A stretch of DNA of 64,000 bases, from assembly GCF_010093595.1 (NCBI RefSeq), contig NW_022985443.1, forward strand, positions 1,996,291 through 2,060,290, given 5' to 3'. Under the pieces are notes generated by a model. That model ran no database searches. It worked only from the letters and a program-made list of their open reading frames with translations, and was not told the DNA's origin. The position numbers and the translations under genes are program-made. Positions 1 through 10,391 of this stretch are shown here, one piece after another (position 1 is the first letter of the stretch; each line of letters begins with the position of its first letter). Origin of the DNA: Mytilinidion resinicola (Eukaryota; Ascomycota; Dothideomycetes; Mytilinidiales; Mytilinidiaceae).

Positions 1-1333
1 TCCTCCAGCGCACGCAGCACACCTCCCGCAATCACCCCGGCGCCAGCTTCTAATCTAACCGCGTCAAGTCCTGAGAACTCTTCCCAGAAGCACCGCTACT
101 CTCCAATTTCTCGCGCTGGAACGGATGTGACGCTACCGTGGCTAACGACTGTGTTGCGCGTAAACGACGCCTTGAAGCGGGCCATGGATATGGCGCTCCC
201 ATTACCAGTAGGTAGGTACCAGACTTGGCGTTTATCCCAGCATCCGTGCAGAAGCCCATTGAAGCACGTGAGATCAAGAATTATGCCAAAATTCTCACCT
301 CCTTGGTCGACAATGTCCAAAAAGTCGACAAAGATGTCAATCCACTAGAGCTGAAGGAGCGTTCAAACCCAACCTGCGCATGGCAGACGTGACGACCGCA
401 GCCAATGACCTGGCGGCAACCGTCGCCAACCGAGCGAAAACGTCTACCATTGAGGCCTGTAGAGGACACTGGGAAACCTCGTTCATTTGCGATTATATTT
501 CAAGGGCAGTGGACGAGAAAATGGGCGGGCTCCCGCGCGGCCAAGGGAAACAAAAACAGATCCAAATGGAGATTATTGATAAAATAATTGCCTTATCTGG
601 TGAATCATCCGCACATACAGCAAAGACCAGATCTCGGCACCAGCTATACTTTCAGTTCATGTCAGACTTGCGGAGAGAAAGTCCAAAATGGGCTGTAGTC
701 TACATGACCGATACCATCCGGAGCCTTCTCACCAACTCCAAGGTAGACGCAGCGACCCTGATTTCAATATCCAAAGCTTTCGGCCAGCCTATTCTGCGGC
801 CCATCCATCGACTGGAAGAAGAATGGAGCGGCTCCTCCCGCTGAGTGGCTGAGGTGGTGGACCGATTACCCGGCGGCTCGGTCTTGACGCCAGAATTCTG
901 GTCAAACGTAGGGAGTCGCTGGCATTCCCTTGGAGACGCGAAAAGATGGACAAGAGGAAACAACTTTTCGATGAGCATTGCGTTGGTCATAGGCCACGAG
1001 GAAGGCGACCAGGCCATTGCCGTTTCTCTCGTCCAACTTCCACCCCACGCCTTTGTTGGGATCTACCCAGGTTGCATTGCCTATGACCCAAATGCGCCTA
1101 TTCCGAGCGACGCGATTCTAGGACCAGTTCCAGGGCTCTCGCACATGGCAAAAGACGTTTTCGGAAAGCCCTTCGTTGTGACGAGAGAAGGGGACGCTTC
1201 CGACGCGAACCTTGTCACGGAACAAGGAGCTGTAGGCCGTGTACATGATGTATTGGATGATGACGATAGAGAAGAGAGAGTGGTCTGGAGGAAGGTGAGG
1301 CTATATACAAGAGGTGCTGTGCACCTGCCGTAG
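1..1333 (+). pseudogene. Degraded gene of unknown function, 5' end outside the window
   Basis: I do not recognise the family. The frame is open from base 1, and exon 1 appears to end at 159. A 56-nt intron (160-215, GTAAAC...GGTAG) joins it in phase 0 to VPDLAFIPASVQKPIEAREI. The frame then shifts by one base near 371, where a run reads CCAACC and one missing A would restore continuity into LRMADVTTAANDLAA. The frame from 380 stops at TGA 842-844, and the same frame continues open to TAG 1331-1333 with protein-like composition (acidic DDDDREE stretch near the end). No transmembrane segment, signal peptide or known catalytic motif is seen. Two independent lesions make a pseudogene the best reading. 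A sequencing error for the one-base shift, plus a true short protein, is the alternative. The TGA is not in a CTA readthrough context. Confidence 0.55.
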
Positions 1334-1497
1334 CCCTCACCGCTACTCCCTAGCAAACTTGATCGCAGGCTGGCTAGAGTTTCCCATACGGCCTTCGCAA
1401 GCTTCTCCGGGCGAGGCCAGATTAAGGCCGGGAAGAAGAGCGAATTGACACCTGTCTTTTCAGAATTCATATAAAGAATGAGGGAATTCTAGGACAG

Positions 1498-4241
1498 TCA
1501 CTGCCATCTTTCATTCGACTGCCCATTCAATGAAAAGTCATTCCATGCTACTAGCGGGACCTGCGACATGGAAGACAAGAAGCTCGGCCAATCTTCGACT
1601 CCTCCAAATTCAATGGGATCAAAATTCGCAAGCTAAAGTATCCAGAATTAGTATACAACATATGACTGGGGAAGACGGACTTGAGGCCATACGTTGAAGA
1701 AATCGAGGGGGATGTATACCTGGGCCGTAAAATCATCCTCTGCGGCATTTCCGAATGTCTCTGCGGTGCTCCCTGGAGGCGTCATTGCTCGCATACTGGG
1801 CACGGTGGTCGTTGCCTGCGTCGATCGAGCCTTTTCAGAGACCATACGGGCCCAGTGTGCAATATCCCTGGTGAACGGAAACGAAAGTCGTGATGCCGTT
1901 GAAAAGTCGATATATCCAAAATATGCGGCGATCATGTCCATCAATTGAATATCGGAGGGAATCGTTGGTAGCGTAGGAAATCTGAGAATGTGAATGAATA
2001 GGTTGATCATGCCGAGAATGGGGTAATAAAAGATGAGCCTAAAATATGGTCAGCGATTCCATTTTCCAGACTTCACATCTTCGTGCGGTAAGCTCGACTC
2101 TTACCATGCAGGAGCCTCGGCGTCAATGCTGATGTCTCTTGTTGCCAAGACTAAGTTCCGTGACGCTTCAGCGACGATTCTGGTGCTCGATTCCATTCTC
2201 TCTCGAAGATCAGTGCTTGAGTCGGAGGCAAAGCCTATCAGGTTCCATGGGTATCCAAAGAAAGAATGGATGGATATCAAACTTCCATGGTAGGCGAAGT
2301 GGAGATATAGTAGGTGTTCGAGCTGGGCTCCATCTGGGAGATTGGATTTCTTGAAGGGTAGGTCCAAACGAAGAGCCGCTGGAATACTCTGATACCAAGA
2401 ATGCAGTCGTCTATCAAGCTTCTCTACCGTGCTGACCAATTCAGCAGGAGATCGTTGCCCAGACTTAGCTCGCGATAAGTGTCTCATGGTTGATGATGAA
2501 ATCTGTGCGTGCTCGATGAAAGAAGTGAACAGTTGAACATGTATTTCCCTCCCATTTGGTGCTAATGTGGGTAGTACACATGTAATCTCGTCATCATCTA
2601 TTGCCTGCAGACAAAGTCAGTACGAGTGATCGCATGGCATGCAGAGAACGTACGGAAGGCCGTCCAGATCGATATGCAATGTGTTTCTCGTAAATGTAGA
2701 TTGACCACCAAAGCCAACTACGATATGTCATTTCGGCCGGTGGGATGCTAGTAGACGGCGGTGGTTGTAAATGAAGTGCTTTTGATTGAGCTAGTCGCAG
2801 GGCATTGCTGATGAGCATGTACTCAAGTTTAGGCACCCCCATCCCTTCTACGAAGAGTGCCTACGCGATGCAGGTGAATAGCAAATACGCGGGTAGGAAT
2901 GATAGGACTTACCATAACCAACAAAGCCTCAATCGCAGAGGTATTCGAGGGGAAATACACCAGCTCGGTATGCACTAACAGAGCGTTTTCGAAGAATCTC
3001 CAAGATTCATTCTGGGCTTCTGCCCATGCGTCTCTTGATATCTTTTGGCAGAGCACAAATCTGCATCCAAAGGCGTAAACCATGTTCCGAAGCGCATACC
3101 AAGCCGGGTCCTCGTCGGGGTCTGAGATCTCGTTTCTTCCCATGTGGGCTTGTAGACGAGCTTCAAAGGCGTGGCGATTGATTGTTCCAATGTCTGCTTC
3201 CACAGTATGTTCGAAGTAAGCTGCACACCTCTAAGATCAGCCTGGCAAGGACCAAATCTTTGGGGGACCAACCTTTAGTATAGGACCAAGCGGTCTCATG
3301 ATCTGGTTCGGGCCTCGGGTGTCTGTTCATTCGTTGCATCTTCAGTCCGCGAGAAACGACGGTCGCCAGTGAGGAGGCGCTGTGATTGAAATCAGGGATG
3401 CCAATCTTTTGTGAAACCCATTTTACTCCTGAATCGGAGCAGATAGACATATATGACTGCGGTCCTATAATAAATCAATGCGAAGCCAGCTTAAGAAAGG
3501 GCGTGGGTGCAGAAAAATGCCCACCATGATGCTCCGTGGTACTACTCTGGAAACTTCGTATCAGTATCGACCTCAAGGCTACAGAAATCGGACATACTGT
3601 ATCTGTTGGAGATATTATCGAAGTCTGAGTTTGCGATTGAGCGCTTTCGTCAAGATCGGAATACGCGGGTCGCGAAAGGGTCTGGAAATCTTGCCGCCAA
3701 GTGAGGGGCGTTACGGACCGAACGACAGGAGCTACGTTGAGGCCGCTTTGCCTATCGTTCACCGAAGCCTGAGTTCGATGAGAGGACGCGAAGGAGGGAC
3801 GTCGTTGACGCGCTAGGAGAGCTGATCGAGGGGATTCCATTGCGGGCATATGCGTAGTGATAGTCGGGACACTGTCTATGGCATTCTCACGGGGAGGCGA
3901 TGGCATAAATAGCTGCCCGATGGTAGTTCGAGGGCTTTGGCTGAAGCTATCAGACTCATTTTGATGGGCAATGCCAGCGGCAGCGAGAAGGGCCTCGGCG
4001 CGTTCTGCTCGCATTTGAAGCAGTCGATGTCGTTCGCGCGTATTTTTGCGCACCAAAGGAATGGTGATGCATTCTTCGTGGTGCAGGGCACAGTTCTTGC
4101 ATGGCTGCTTCGCATCACCTACAAGCACGTTCAGTCAGCGGAGCTTCGTGAAAAGGCTGCTTATCACCGACATTTGATCTTCTTGAGACGGCAGTACTCG
4201 CACGCTCGCGCACACTTTGCGTTGTCCCTTTGGCTTGCCAT
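1498..4241 (-). CDS. Zn2Cys6 fungal transcription factor with fungal-specific (MHR) domain
   Basis: Nuclear DNA-binding regulator, 783 aa from eight exons: 4241-4172, 4118-3525, 3464-3273, 3220-2913, 2860-2654, 2604-2105, 2038-1693, 1632-1498. Exon lengths sum to 2352, a multiple of three, and the introns are 49-66 nt. The N-terminus holds a complete zinc cluster, C14-x2-C17-x6-C24-x5-C30-x2-C33-x6-C40, with the basic CRLKKIKCD segment; intron 1 splits C24 in phase 1. A linker rich in Ser/Arg follows. Then comes the middle-homology region, with hallmarks AYFEHTVEADIGTINRHAF, AIEALLVMALFVEG, the LRLAQSKALHLQP helix and WWSIYIYEKHIAYRSGRPS. The C-terminal tail is acidic and aromatic (FDPIEFGGVEDWPSF), as in activation domains. 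The start at 4241 is chosen because it puts 13 residues before the first zinc-cluster Cys; an upstream in-frame ATG at 4424 adds a low-complexity leader. As the only regulator in the window, it probably controls the neighbouring enzyme genes (inference). Confidence 0.93.
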
Positions 4242-4900
4242 GCTAGCACATGCAACTTCGAAGTGGCGTAGAGGGATGGGAAGCTGTGTCGAGGTTCCGG
4301 AGGTAAGCAGAAGAATTCGGGTAGAGGACCTTGGACACCGGACATTGGGTCCGAACGCGCGGGGACCCCGCAAATATTTTCTAACGCTTAAAGCAAGCTG
4401 CTTTTCTTCCCACACCTTGCCCAATCCATATCTTTAGTTTGTGGGGTTAGATGAGGCGGAACTATATCCTGGCAGCCACGAGATGGTTTCGGGAGCAAAT
4501 TACAGGTCCGAGTAGAATACTCCTCCACACCTCGCCTGAAGCCCACATCAGATCTCCGCAGACCGAGCACCTATGAATTTCCCAGTGATCAAGATATGAT
4601 TTACTTGCAGTCTCGTTGGAACAGGGTCACAGAAGGCTGATATTTGTCAAGATGTTACTACATTGCAGCAGCATAACCCTAGTAAGAAAGAGTATCGGAA
4701 GTCCAGAGCAAGGCCTCTTCGGCTGAGAAATAAGAAGCGGGGCTGGGGCACTGCATCATTTCTTCTCCAGCTGTCAGAGAGCGAAATCCGTTCTTTGCAA
4801 TTCACTTTAGCGTGAATCTCATGGTTCTGCTCCTTATCATATCCCATACATGCTTAAGCTATGGAATTGTCCGTCGCCTCAATCCACTTTCGCTACGCCC
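4242..4900. promoter_or_regulatory. Promoter region of the Zn2Cys6 factor, no gene seen
   Basis: This 659-bp gap lies between the start of the Zn2Cys6 gene and the end of the SnoaL-like gene, both on minus. Open frames here are short and look like noise. It contains a TCCGGA site at 4296-4301, about 55 bp upstream of the ATG, and further CGG triplets near 4335-4345. No TATA box is obvious. Confidence 0.5.
4296..4301. promoter_or_regulatory. TCCGGA palindrome upstream of the Zn2Cys6 gene
   Basis: A CCG/CGG inverted pair without spacer, 55 bp upstream of the predicted start. The same hexamer recurs upstream of the SnoaL-like, VOC and SDR genes, so it is a candidate autoregulatory binding site for the encoded factor. 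This is inference from motif recurrence only. Confidence 0.3.
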
Positions 4901-5528
4901 TTATTTTCCATCCGCCACAGCCTCCTGAATTGCTTTACTCAATGGTGCGGTGTCCTGGAAAGCACACGGTTGTCAGTTCTTTCATCCACCAAGTATTCCA
5001 GGATTAGTTACTAGTCGAAGCGGGAAACATACCGCCCACACGTTATAATCCTTGATCTTCGGCTTCCCGCCCGCAGACTCGGGTGCGACGAACAGGATCC
5101 TCGCGGTGAACTCGCTCGCATTCTCTTTGCCATTCGGGAAGCCCATAGTCACATGCCCGACGATCAAGAGATCTTTCGCTTCTGCATCGTGCACATAGAC
5201 GCGGAGGACTTTGTGGCGGCGCGTCTGGATTATCTTCCAGGCATTGTCGCGGGCGTGGCGGATGGCTACGCAGAGCGTCCCCAGTCAGCCACGAGAACCG
5301 AAGACATTAAGAAGTTCCAAAACTGGAGGTTGTACCGTCAGTGCCTTTGGCTGTCCCAGCGCCTCCGTGCAGAACACCATCGCTTGTGAAGATCTCGTCC
5401 GCGAGCTTGTCGCCCACGCCCGCGCTTTTGTCGTCTAGTAAGTTGAAAAGTGTATCGATTATGGTCTTCTGAACGTCCGGGACCGGTGTTGAAGTCGGCC
5501 ACTCAGTGTTTTCGGTGTTGTAGCCCAT
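4901..5528 (-). CDS. SnoaL/NTF2-like fold protein
   Basis: Predicted 159-aa cytosolic protein from three exons: 5528-5336, 5265-5033, 4954-4901. The 70- and 78-nt introns keep phase, and the sum is 160 codons including TAA. Family hallmarks are an N-terminal helix region (VQKTIIDTLFNLLDDKSAGV), DEIFTSDGVLHGG as the strand after helix 1, a conserved R-H-K run around IIQTRRHKVLRVYVHDAEA, and a C-terminal strand pair LLIVGHVTMGFPNG...EFTARILFV. NTF2-like pockets of this size act as polyketide cyclases, isomerases or dehydratases in fungal pathways, or as stress proteins of unknown substrate. The substrate cannot be read from sequence. It follows the Zn2Cys6 gene on the same strand, with two TCCGGA boxes and a related CCGG palindrome upstream. 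No signal peptide is seen, so it is probably cytosolic. Confidence 0.82.
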
Positions 5529-6265
5529 TTTCTATTGCTGCGGTGTCTGGGTATATCAATAGGAGAGAGGGTACGTAGAGAGGGTACGTGGGGAGGGGGA
5601 AGTGGAATCAATCTCGTAGAAGTAAAAGAATGCAAACGTGGAAAGGTTCGATGTCATTAGATTGCAGAAGAATGGTTTGAAAGCACGAAATCACGAGATG
5701 TTGGACCCTGGGAGGGAGCTTGCAGTTTCCCCACTACTGCCCCTCATGTTGTCAAGCTACTGACATAAGGTTCGATAATCCCTCCGGCTCCGCGAGCTGC
5801 GGGGAATGACGATCATGCGGAAGAATTGTGATTAGTGAAATCTGATGTCTGTCCGGCCGGAGCGTCTCGTCCGGACCATTTACCATCTGCTTCCGGAGTG
5901 GCCAATCGGCGAAGAGTGTTCGGAGCCATGAGGCCCGAAGGTACCTTTGGAAGGGCGGGTTTCGGAAGACCCGATGGGCTGGTAGCGAGTCTGGGGTTGA
6001 GCTTATTTCTACCTAGTACGTGGGTTTCGATACCGTAAGCGAGAATTTGACAGCAGACAGGTGGTTAGCGACGCGGGGGCTGAAGCTATGGCAAAGCTAC
6101 TTGGCGCATCCTCTGGTGAAACTGAGTACGTGATCATGGCAATTGTAGAGGCTAATCGACCGCCCGAAGGTAGATTGTGAGGATATGCAGCCACTATTCA
6201 TCCGCCCTTGCGCGGCTATGGTACAAAACGAGCACCATTCATTTTCCTTCAATGAGAAGATACAT
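5529..6265. promoter_or_regulatory. Promoter of the SnoaL-like gene with a CCGG-rich patch
   Basis: A 737-bp gap without a credible gene. Near the SnoaL-like start there is a direct repeat of AGAGGGTACGT (about 5568-5590). Between 5852 and 5897 lie TCCGGCCGGA (5852-5861), TCCGGA (5870-5875) and TCCGGA (5892-5897), followed by a CCAAT at 5902-5906. The density of CCG/CGG half-sites fits a Zn2Cys6 target promoter, but the distance of about 330-370 bp from the ATG is only moderately convincing. Confidence 0.4.
5852..5897. promoter_or_regulatory. Cluster of TCCGGA / TCCGGCCGGA sites
   Basis: Three palindromic CCGG-core sites within 46 bp: TCCGGCCGGA at 5852, TCCGGA at 5870 and TCCGGA at 5892. 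Zn2Cys6 dimers typically bind paired CGG triplets, so this is the strongest candidate regulatory patch of the cluster. Binding is inferred, not shown. Confidence 0.35.
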
Positions 6266-6850
6266 TCAGAGATCTGGAATCCCCCTTGGGCCGCTCTCAA
6301 TCCTCTTCTTAATCGACTTCTCATCCTCGCCCGCCCTAAGCCTCCTAATGAGGTCTTCTGGCTCAAAGTCCGTTCCAAACGGATTCTCCTCAAATTCCTT
6401 CGACATCATGAACTTCGTGGCATCGTCTGGGACGTCGAAATTGTCTACCTGCGTCTCAATCATGTTTCCATCGGGATCTTTGTAGTATATCGACGTCGTA
6501 GGACCGTGGTTCACACTCCATGCGGGCAGAATGCCCTTGGCTTTGCGCTGACGATATGCCAGAGCTAGGTCCTCCAACTTCTCGTAAGCGAAAGCAATGT
6601 GCTCTAGGCCTGAGCTCGTAGGGACCTTGGGGCCGGTTCCTGGGACGGCGAGAAGTGCAATGCGGTGGTGCTCCTCGTCATAGGTGAGGAAAGAGAGGAA
6701 GTCGTTCTCGTAGGCGGCGGACGCGCCGAGGAATGTTTTGTAGAAGTCGACCATTTCTTTGAACTTCGCGGTTCGTAGGACGACGTGAGCGAGGATTGCG
6801 GGGGACTTGACCTGGTCGGTAGGGGCGTCGAAGTCGATTGTCACCGTCAT
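6266..6850 (-). CDS. Glyoxalase/bleomycin-resistance/dioxygenase (VOC) superfamily protein
   Basis: Single-exon gene, 194 aa, probably cytosolic. The vicinal-oxygen-chelate fold is recognised from AILAHVVLRTAKFKEMVDFYKTFLGA (strand-helix with the metal-ligand His in LAHVVL, about residues 20-25), SGLEHIAFAYEKLEDL (second His) and the DPDGNMIETQVDN loop with the metal-ligand Glu. A C-terminal extension of about 45 residues (EDLIRRLRAGEDEKSIKKRI) is typical of fungal proteins annotated as biphenyl-2,3-diol 1,2-dioxygenase-like. Members use a divalent metal for extradiol cleavage, isomerisation or epimerisation of small oxygenated, often aromatic, molecules. The exact reaction is not readable here. 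Its position between a SnoaL-like and an SRPBCC-like gene, all on minus, suggests one pathway. Confidence 0.9.
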   Translation of the reverse strand: MTVTIDFDAPTDQVKSPAILAHVVLRTAKFKEMVDFYKTFLGASAAYENDFLSFLTYDEEHHRIALLAVPGTGPKVPTSSGLEHIAFAYEKLEDLALAYRQRKAKGILPAWSVNHGPTTSIYYKDPDGNMIETQVDNFDVPDDATKFMMSKEFEENPFGTDFEPEDLIRRLRAGEDEKSIKKRIESGPRGIPDL

Positions 6851-7402
6851 ATTGTCCGTGATGTATGGCGTGTTGAACTACGTTATGAGGAGTGGTTTTT
6901 GAACGCGCAGATTATGTGCCTTTTGAGCAGCATTTAAAGTACTCGAAGTAAGTACAATACTTAAGGCCCGTATGCGCCGCAAGGTCGGCTGATCCATGCC
7001 GTCTTCTTTCCTTGTGATCTGCATCTAGCTACTATGAATATCCTGGGATTAGGGTTCAAAGCCCTGGTCTCGGATGCTGTTTCGGGATCGCGGTGTGCGA
7101 GGCGGAGATTATTCACCGGTCCGGTCTAGCACCCACCACCGAACCATCCGGATGGCCAGGACTGCTTTCTCCCTGGTCCACTTTTGTTGACATGAGCCCT
7201 GACCTGCTGATTTTCTGTGGGTAGTACAGCAGATAATGTGCTGCAGCTTCGTACATTGCCATTTGCCTCGTCAGAATTTATGGTACAGCTCGTACCTTCA
7301 CTTGGAAAACGCGGCTGGAAAAATTAAAAATGTTCACAGAATTAGACATGTGAAGTTGCCAATAGTGTCAAATTATAAATGCGTGTCCTCATCTTCACCT
7401 CT
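6851..7402. other. Intergenic, promoter of the VOC gene
   Basis: 552 bp without a supported gene. It holds the perfect 12-bp palindrome CCATCCGGATGG (7144-7155) with a TCCGGA core, preceded by CCGGTCCGGT around 7118-7127, about 300 bp upstream of the VOC start. An AT-rich tract (7320-7380) precedes the end of the SRPBCC gene. Confidence 0.5.
7144..7155. promoter_or_regulatory. Perfect palindrome CCATCCGGATGG upstream of the VOC gene
   Basis: A 12-bp perfect dyad centred on the TCCGGA hexamer seen upstream of other genes of the cluster. Candidate Zn2Cys6 binding site; function inferred. Confidence 0.35.
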
Positions 7403-7843
7403 TCAAGCCTCCAGCAACTTATGCAACGACCCAAGCCCCGATTCGAAAAGCGACGTAAGATACGGCCCCGCGACCTTTATGCCCTCTTCATCTGCCTCGT
7501 CAGCATCCGCCCACCACGTAATCTTCGTCCCATTCTCTCCGTTTCTCTCCAACCTCGTGTTTCCGTACAAGCCTTTGACTGGGTACGGATGGGGGTCTAG
7601 AACAAGATATTCGGTGAAATAGTCGTCTGGGTCATATCGTATCATCCTCTCACTTAGTTGGTTTCCCTTCACAATGACCGACCGCACTGCACCGACCTCG
7701 ACATTTGGAGGGGATAGCGAGCAGGACTTTACACCCGGCATCCAGAGCTTGAGACTAGCCCAGCCGGGACCGAAGACGGGCCATAACTCATCGGGAGAGC
7801 AGTTGAACGTCTGGACGACTTCGGTGACGAGTGTGCGGCCCAT
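7403..7843 (-). CDS. SRPBCC (START/polyketide-cyclase-like) fold protein
   Basis: Single-exon 146-aa protein. The order fits the small SRPBCC fold: MGRTLVTEVVQTFNCSPDELWPVF (first strand and helix), GWASLKLWMPGVKSCSLSPP, then GAVRSVIVKGNQLSERMIRYD, a YFTEYLVLDPHPYPVKGLYGN strand pair, TKITWWADADEADEEG and the long C-terminal helix AGPYLTSLFESGLGSLHKLLEA that closes the hydrophobic pocket. Such proteins bind or cyclise small aromatic or lipid-like ligands; fungal members in gene clusters are often annotated polyketide cyclase/dehydrase. The length is normal for the family. It is on the same strand as the VOC gene, 552 bp upstream of that gene's start. No signal peptide or membrane segment is seen. 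Confidence 0.85.
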   Translation of the reverse strand: MGRTLVTEVVQTFNCSPDELWPVFGPGWASLKLWMPGVKSCSLSPPNVEVGAVRSVIVKGNQLSERMIRYDPDDYFTEYLVLDPHPYPVKGLYGNTRLERNGENGTKITWWADADEADEEGIKVAGPYLTSLFESGLGSLHKLLEA

Positions 7844-8414
7844 GGCTATGGTCCCGGGTTTGGTTTGCGGATTGAGAGAATTATGAAAATATCGTATTTT
7901 TTTGCGTCGAGTGGTATTTCTAAATTCGGACTACTTGTGGGTTAGAGTCTTGCGGTTTCCAGACGAAAGAGCGAGTAATACTTGCTTGTGATAGTTCTCC
8001 CGAGGCACGTGAAGCTACCCCAGATTTTTAAGAGATGCGGGGAGAAATGTTGCGGGGAACCTGGATATATTAGTAGCCTGGGTAATGCCAAGTTATAAAC
8101 TCCGGTACACGGACTAGCCGGCATCCGACACATGGGCTTATCTTTTTCCTTCGTTACTGAATAACGCAGGGTTTGCGGATGCTTCCCTCCAGCTGCCATA
8201 CGTTTGTCGGTATCCGCCTACCGGGAGTACCACGAGACCAGCTGCCGGCATCAGTACTGCCTAGCTTCAATGCAGATCTAACCCAATAGCGTGTTACATA
8301 CATACTAATTTCGAGTCATGTAAGAAGGATGTTGAAGTAATATCATAAATCCGGGCGCGTGCCATTTCCATCTGCAGCTCATCACTTGAAGCTATTGAGA
8401 TCGGGGCTTACACA
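7844..8414. other. Intergenic, promoter of the SRPBCC gene
   Basis: 571 bp. CCGG-containing sites occur (ACTCCGGTAC near 8100, GCCGGC near 8117, CCGGGAGTACC near 8221) but no exact TCCGGA. No gene is supported. Confidence 0.45.
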
Positions 8415-8945
8415 ATGAATGGCAATCTCTTCACCGGCGCCGCGTTAGGTATTGGACGAGCCACTTTCCTCAAGGTAGATTAACTGGGAGCAGCCGGCAT
8501 TGCAATCAGCAATTTCAACACGGACGAATTGGAGAATGGGAACGTACGATGAGCGTTAATGCAAGCGGCGTGCTCTATTTATTGTATGCGCGCTCAGTTG
8601 GGAATGATCAAGAAACAAGGAAGTTTCATTATCAACATCCCAAGCGTATCCGGGATTCAAACCCATGCTCACAATGCACCCTATTCTGCAAGCAAGCACG
8701 CAGTGATCGGATGACTGCTTTTGCATCTGCGAGCTCTCAAGGAGAACCACGGATCAGTGGCGTTTTTTCGTACAAGTTGATTCCTGAAAGTGAAGGGTAA
8801 TCGAGCACTGATTACGGAAGCAGAGGCCCAATTGATACAACTCCCTTCGGAAGGGCGAGAAGCAAGGTCTCTGGACAGAGGATCTCTCAATTCGCCCGTA
8901 TCAAGCGGATGGCGCAGCCGGGAGAGGAGGCCAATTTACTCAGGT
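8415..8945 (+). pseudogene. Relic of a short-chain dehydrogenase/reductase (SDR)
   Basis: The remains of an SDR gene are readable across several frames. From ATG 8415 the frame gives FTGAALGIGRATFLK, matching the NAD(P)-binding Gly-rich motif, then an in-frame TAA, then LGAAGIAISNFNTDELENG, the beta2 strand and its cofactor-selecting acidic end. The piece that should hold the NAG motif is missing. From about 8550 the reading VNASGVLY shifts frame near 8580 into GSFIINIPSVSG and APYSASKHAVIG, which hold the catalytic Ser and Tyr-x3-Lys. Two more shifts lead to LRALKENHGSV, then PIDT and finally IKRMAQPGEEANLL, after which the C-terminus is lost. At least four frame breaks and one internal deletion make it non-functional. 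GC content is normal, so RIP is not the cause. It is from a different SDR subgroup than the intact gene at 9597-10391. Confidence 0.85.
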
Positions 8946-9596
8946 TGAAATTGATGTGAACTCTGATTTCTATAGACGTCTAGCTAGTTGTATATATACT
9001 AGGGGAAGGAAGGGGGCCACCCCCAGGGTGGCGCGCTAGTAAGTTCAGATGAGCCCTGCACAGCTGAGGCTTCAGCTCGGTTCTCTACAGCTGAGATTTC
9101 GGCTGGGTTCTCTACAGCTGATGTTCGGAGAGTAGCTTTCTGGCATATGAGTTGTTGATCCTAGGTTGTAGTGCTGCAACCTGAGTAATTTCGTTGCGAT
9201 TTTGTTGAGCGAGGAGGCCTCTTTTGTGATCGGAGGTATTTTCATAAATCCCTTGATGGAGTCTTTGGCTAATCGAGAGCCAAGCCGCTTCTTGGTACGT
9301 AGACAGAGAATAACTGCAAGATGAGAGCTTAATGGATCTAGTCAGTCCTGTTCGTGTACCAGGAAGAAGAAAAGGCTCAAAACCCGTGTATCCCATTTGA
9401 GATGTTAGATGCTAAACGTTCATTGCTCCCTTATCACGCATCTTTGCAATCATCTTTGAAAAGTACTCGGATTTGTTTAGCCAACCCCTTTGAATTCCGT
9501 CGTACTCATAATTTTGACTATGAGGTATCGACGATGGCGTCAATAAACAAACTTACACATATTTCATCAATACTTGAGTACGCAAGATGAAGCTAT
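8946..9596. other. Intergenic between the SDR relic and the intact SDR gene
   Basis: 651 bp with no gene. It contains a short perfect hairpin at 9016-9032 (GCCACCC-CCA-GGGTGGC) and the 27-bp tandem repeat at 9060-9129. Open frames here have no recognisable domains. Confidence 0.5.
9060..9129. repeat. 27-bp imperfect tandem repeat, about 2.5 copies
   Basis: Units begin ACAGCTGAG at 9060 and 9087 and ACAGCTGATG at 9114. Units 1 and 2 both end GGTTCTCT. It lies between the SDR relic and the 3' end of the intact SDR gene; function unknown. Confidence 0.7.

Positions 9597-10391
<795 letters not shown>

Noticed and set aside
842..844. Programmed stop readthrough at TGA
   Set aside because: The following codon is GTG, not the CTA context known for fungal readthrough, and the same gene also carries an upstream frameshift.
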